A stretch of DNA of 5,969 bases from Acetobacteraceae bacterium (GTDB lineage: Bacteria > Pseudomonadota > Alphaproteobacteria > Acetobacterales > Acetobacteraceae): NCBI GenBank assembly GCA_947476855.1, contig CANJSR010000319.1:1-5969 (forward strand). Direction: 5' to 3'. Both the position numbers and the translations under genes were made by a program. This document shows positions 5,321 to 5,969 of this stretch, piece after piece; positions within the stretch are counted from its first letter, which is position 1; each line of letters begins with the position of its first letter. Below the pieces are notes generated by a model, which saw only the letters and a program-made list of their open reading frames with translations, was not told the DNA's origin and did no database searches.

Positions 5321-5969
5321 TCAGTCCTCCGGCCGGAAGCCCATGACCGCCTGGAACCGGTCCTGGTAGGCCGGCCACACCTCGGGGTTCAGCAGACGCG
5401 GCGGGCGCTTGCCGTCCAGGATGTCGATCATCTGCTCCGCCGCGATCTTCGCGATGTTGTAGCGCGACTGCCTTGTGATGCCGGCCGTGTGGGGACTCGC
5501 CAGCACATTGTCGAAGGCCAGCAGCGGATGGTCGTGCGGAGGCGGTTCATCCTCCCAAACATCCAGCCCGGCGCCGGCGATCTGGTTCTTCGTCAGCGCA
5601 TCAGCCAGCGCGACCTCATCATGAATGCCGCCGCGCGCCGTCGTGATGAAATACGCATGCGGCTGCATGACGGCGAACTGCGCCGCCCCCATCATCCCGC
5701 GCGTTTCCTTCGTGTGCGGGCAGTTGATCGACACGTAGTCGGCCTGGCGCAGCATTTCCTCCAGCGTCGCGGCCTTCTCGGCCCCCTTGGTGGCGAGCTG
5801 CTCAGCCGTCTGGTAGGGGTCGTAGGCAATGACCCGCATCCGGAACAGGCCCTTGCACAACTCCGCCACGCGCGTGCCGACATGGCCGAGGCCGATGATC
5901 CCGATCGTCCGCTCCAGCAGGTCGTCGCCCATATAGGCGCGGCGGTTGTAGTCGCTGGACCGGCGCATC
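5321..5969 (-). CDS. NAD-dependent D-isomer-specific 2-hydroxyacid dehydrogenase, N-terminus missing at window edge
   Basis: The frame runs to the right edge; 215 residues from a Met at 5968 are visible. That Met is probably internal, because the family normally has a catalytic segment of about 100 residues before the Rossmann domain and totals about 310-350. Visible parts, numbered from that Met: GLGHVG (26-31, NAD-binding GxGxxG), Asp50 at the end of the second strand (adenosine ribose binding, NAD rather than NADP preference), INCPHTKETRGM (81-92), TTARGGIHDE (109-118, catalytic Arg112), GLDVWEDEPP (134-143, catalytic Glu141) and ASPHTAG (157-163, catalytic His160). The full Arg-Glu-His set implies an active enzyme interconverting a D-2-hydroxyacid and a 2-oxoacid. 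D-3-phosphoglycerate, glyoxylate/hydroxypyruvate and other substrates are all possible. There is no ACT-type regulatory domain, since the protein ends soon after the Rossmann domain, so it is not a long-form SerA. The glycosyltransferase follows after 9 bp. Confidence 0.93.
   Translation of the reverse strand, partial: MRRSSDYNRRAYMGDDLLERTIGIIGLGHVGTRVAELCKGLFRMRVIAYDPYQTAEQLATKGAEKAATLEEMLRQADYVSINCPHTKETRGMMGAAQFAVMQPHAYFITTARGGIHDEVALADALTKNQIAGAGLDVWEDEPPPHDHPLLAFDNVLASPHTAGITRQSRYNIAKIAAEQMIDILDGKRPPRLLNPEVWPAYQDRFQAVMGFRPED
5325..5330 (-). promoter_or_regulatory. Candidate Shine-Dalgarno for the glycosyltransferase, inside the upstream gene's last codons
   Basis: The minus strand reads GGAGGA across the final Pro-Glu-Asp codons of the dehydrogenase, just before its TGA. 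It is the best anti-16S match near the GTG at 5311, but the 13-nt spacing (19 nt to the GTG at 5305) is long. Ribosomes terminating at the TGA could also reinitiate directly. Confidence 0.4.

Noticed and set aside
5930..5968. ATG at 5968 as the true start of the 2-hydroxyacid dehydrogenase
   Set aside because: The protein would lack the N-terminal half of the catalytic domain, which family members have before the Rossmann fold; the frame is still open at the window edge.

Overview
The window is a compact, high-G+C stretch with every supported gene on the minus strand, so it reads from the right edge to the left. G+C content, the near absence of A/T in third codon positions, GTG starts and the protein families suggest an alphaproteobacterium, perhaps Rhodospirillales or Acetobacteraceae-like. 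That placement is an inference from style, not from a marker gene.

Layout in transcription order. (1) 5969-5321: C-terminal two thirds of an NAD-dependent D-isomer-specific 2-hydroxyacid dehydrogenase, running off the right edge. (2) 5311-4286: a GT-B fold, GT4-type glycosyltransferase beginning 9 bp after that gene's stop. (3) 4285-4206: an intergenic gap with overlapping GC palindromes, a reasonable sigma-70-like promoter (4266-4238) and a small hairpin next to the following start. (4) 4205-3213: a predicted Tat-exported periplasmic protein made of two Cache-type sensor modules with no membrane anchor. (5) 3209-1860: an NCS2 (uracil/xanthine/ascorbate family) permease starting 3 bp after the Cache gene's stop. 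(6) 1859-1770: a 90-bp gap. (7) 1769-1: the N-terminal 589 residues of a large FAD plus Fe-S D-2-hydroxyacid dehydrogenase (GlcD-GlcF-like fusion, YdiJ-like), running off the left edge.

The tightest unit is the Cache protein and NCS2 permease pair: a stand-alone periplasmic binding module apparently co-translated with a transporter class not normally described as needing a binding protein. The permease also carries Lys and Asn where better-known family members have the functional TM8 Glu and Asp. The pair is flanked by two enzymes acting on D-2-hydroxyacids, one NAD-linked and one flavin-linked, which suggests but does not prove a shared 2-hydroxyacid/2-oxoacid theme. No RNA genes, mobile elements, CRISPR arrays or sizeable repeats were seen. 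The long plus-strand reading frames look like antisense shadows of the GC-rich genes.
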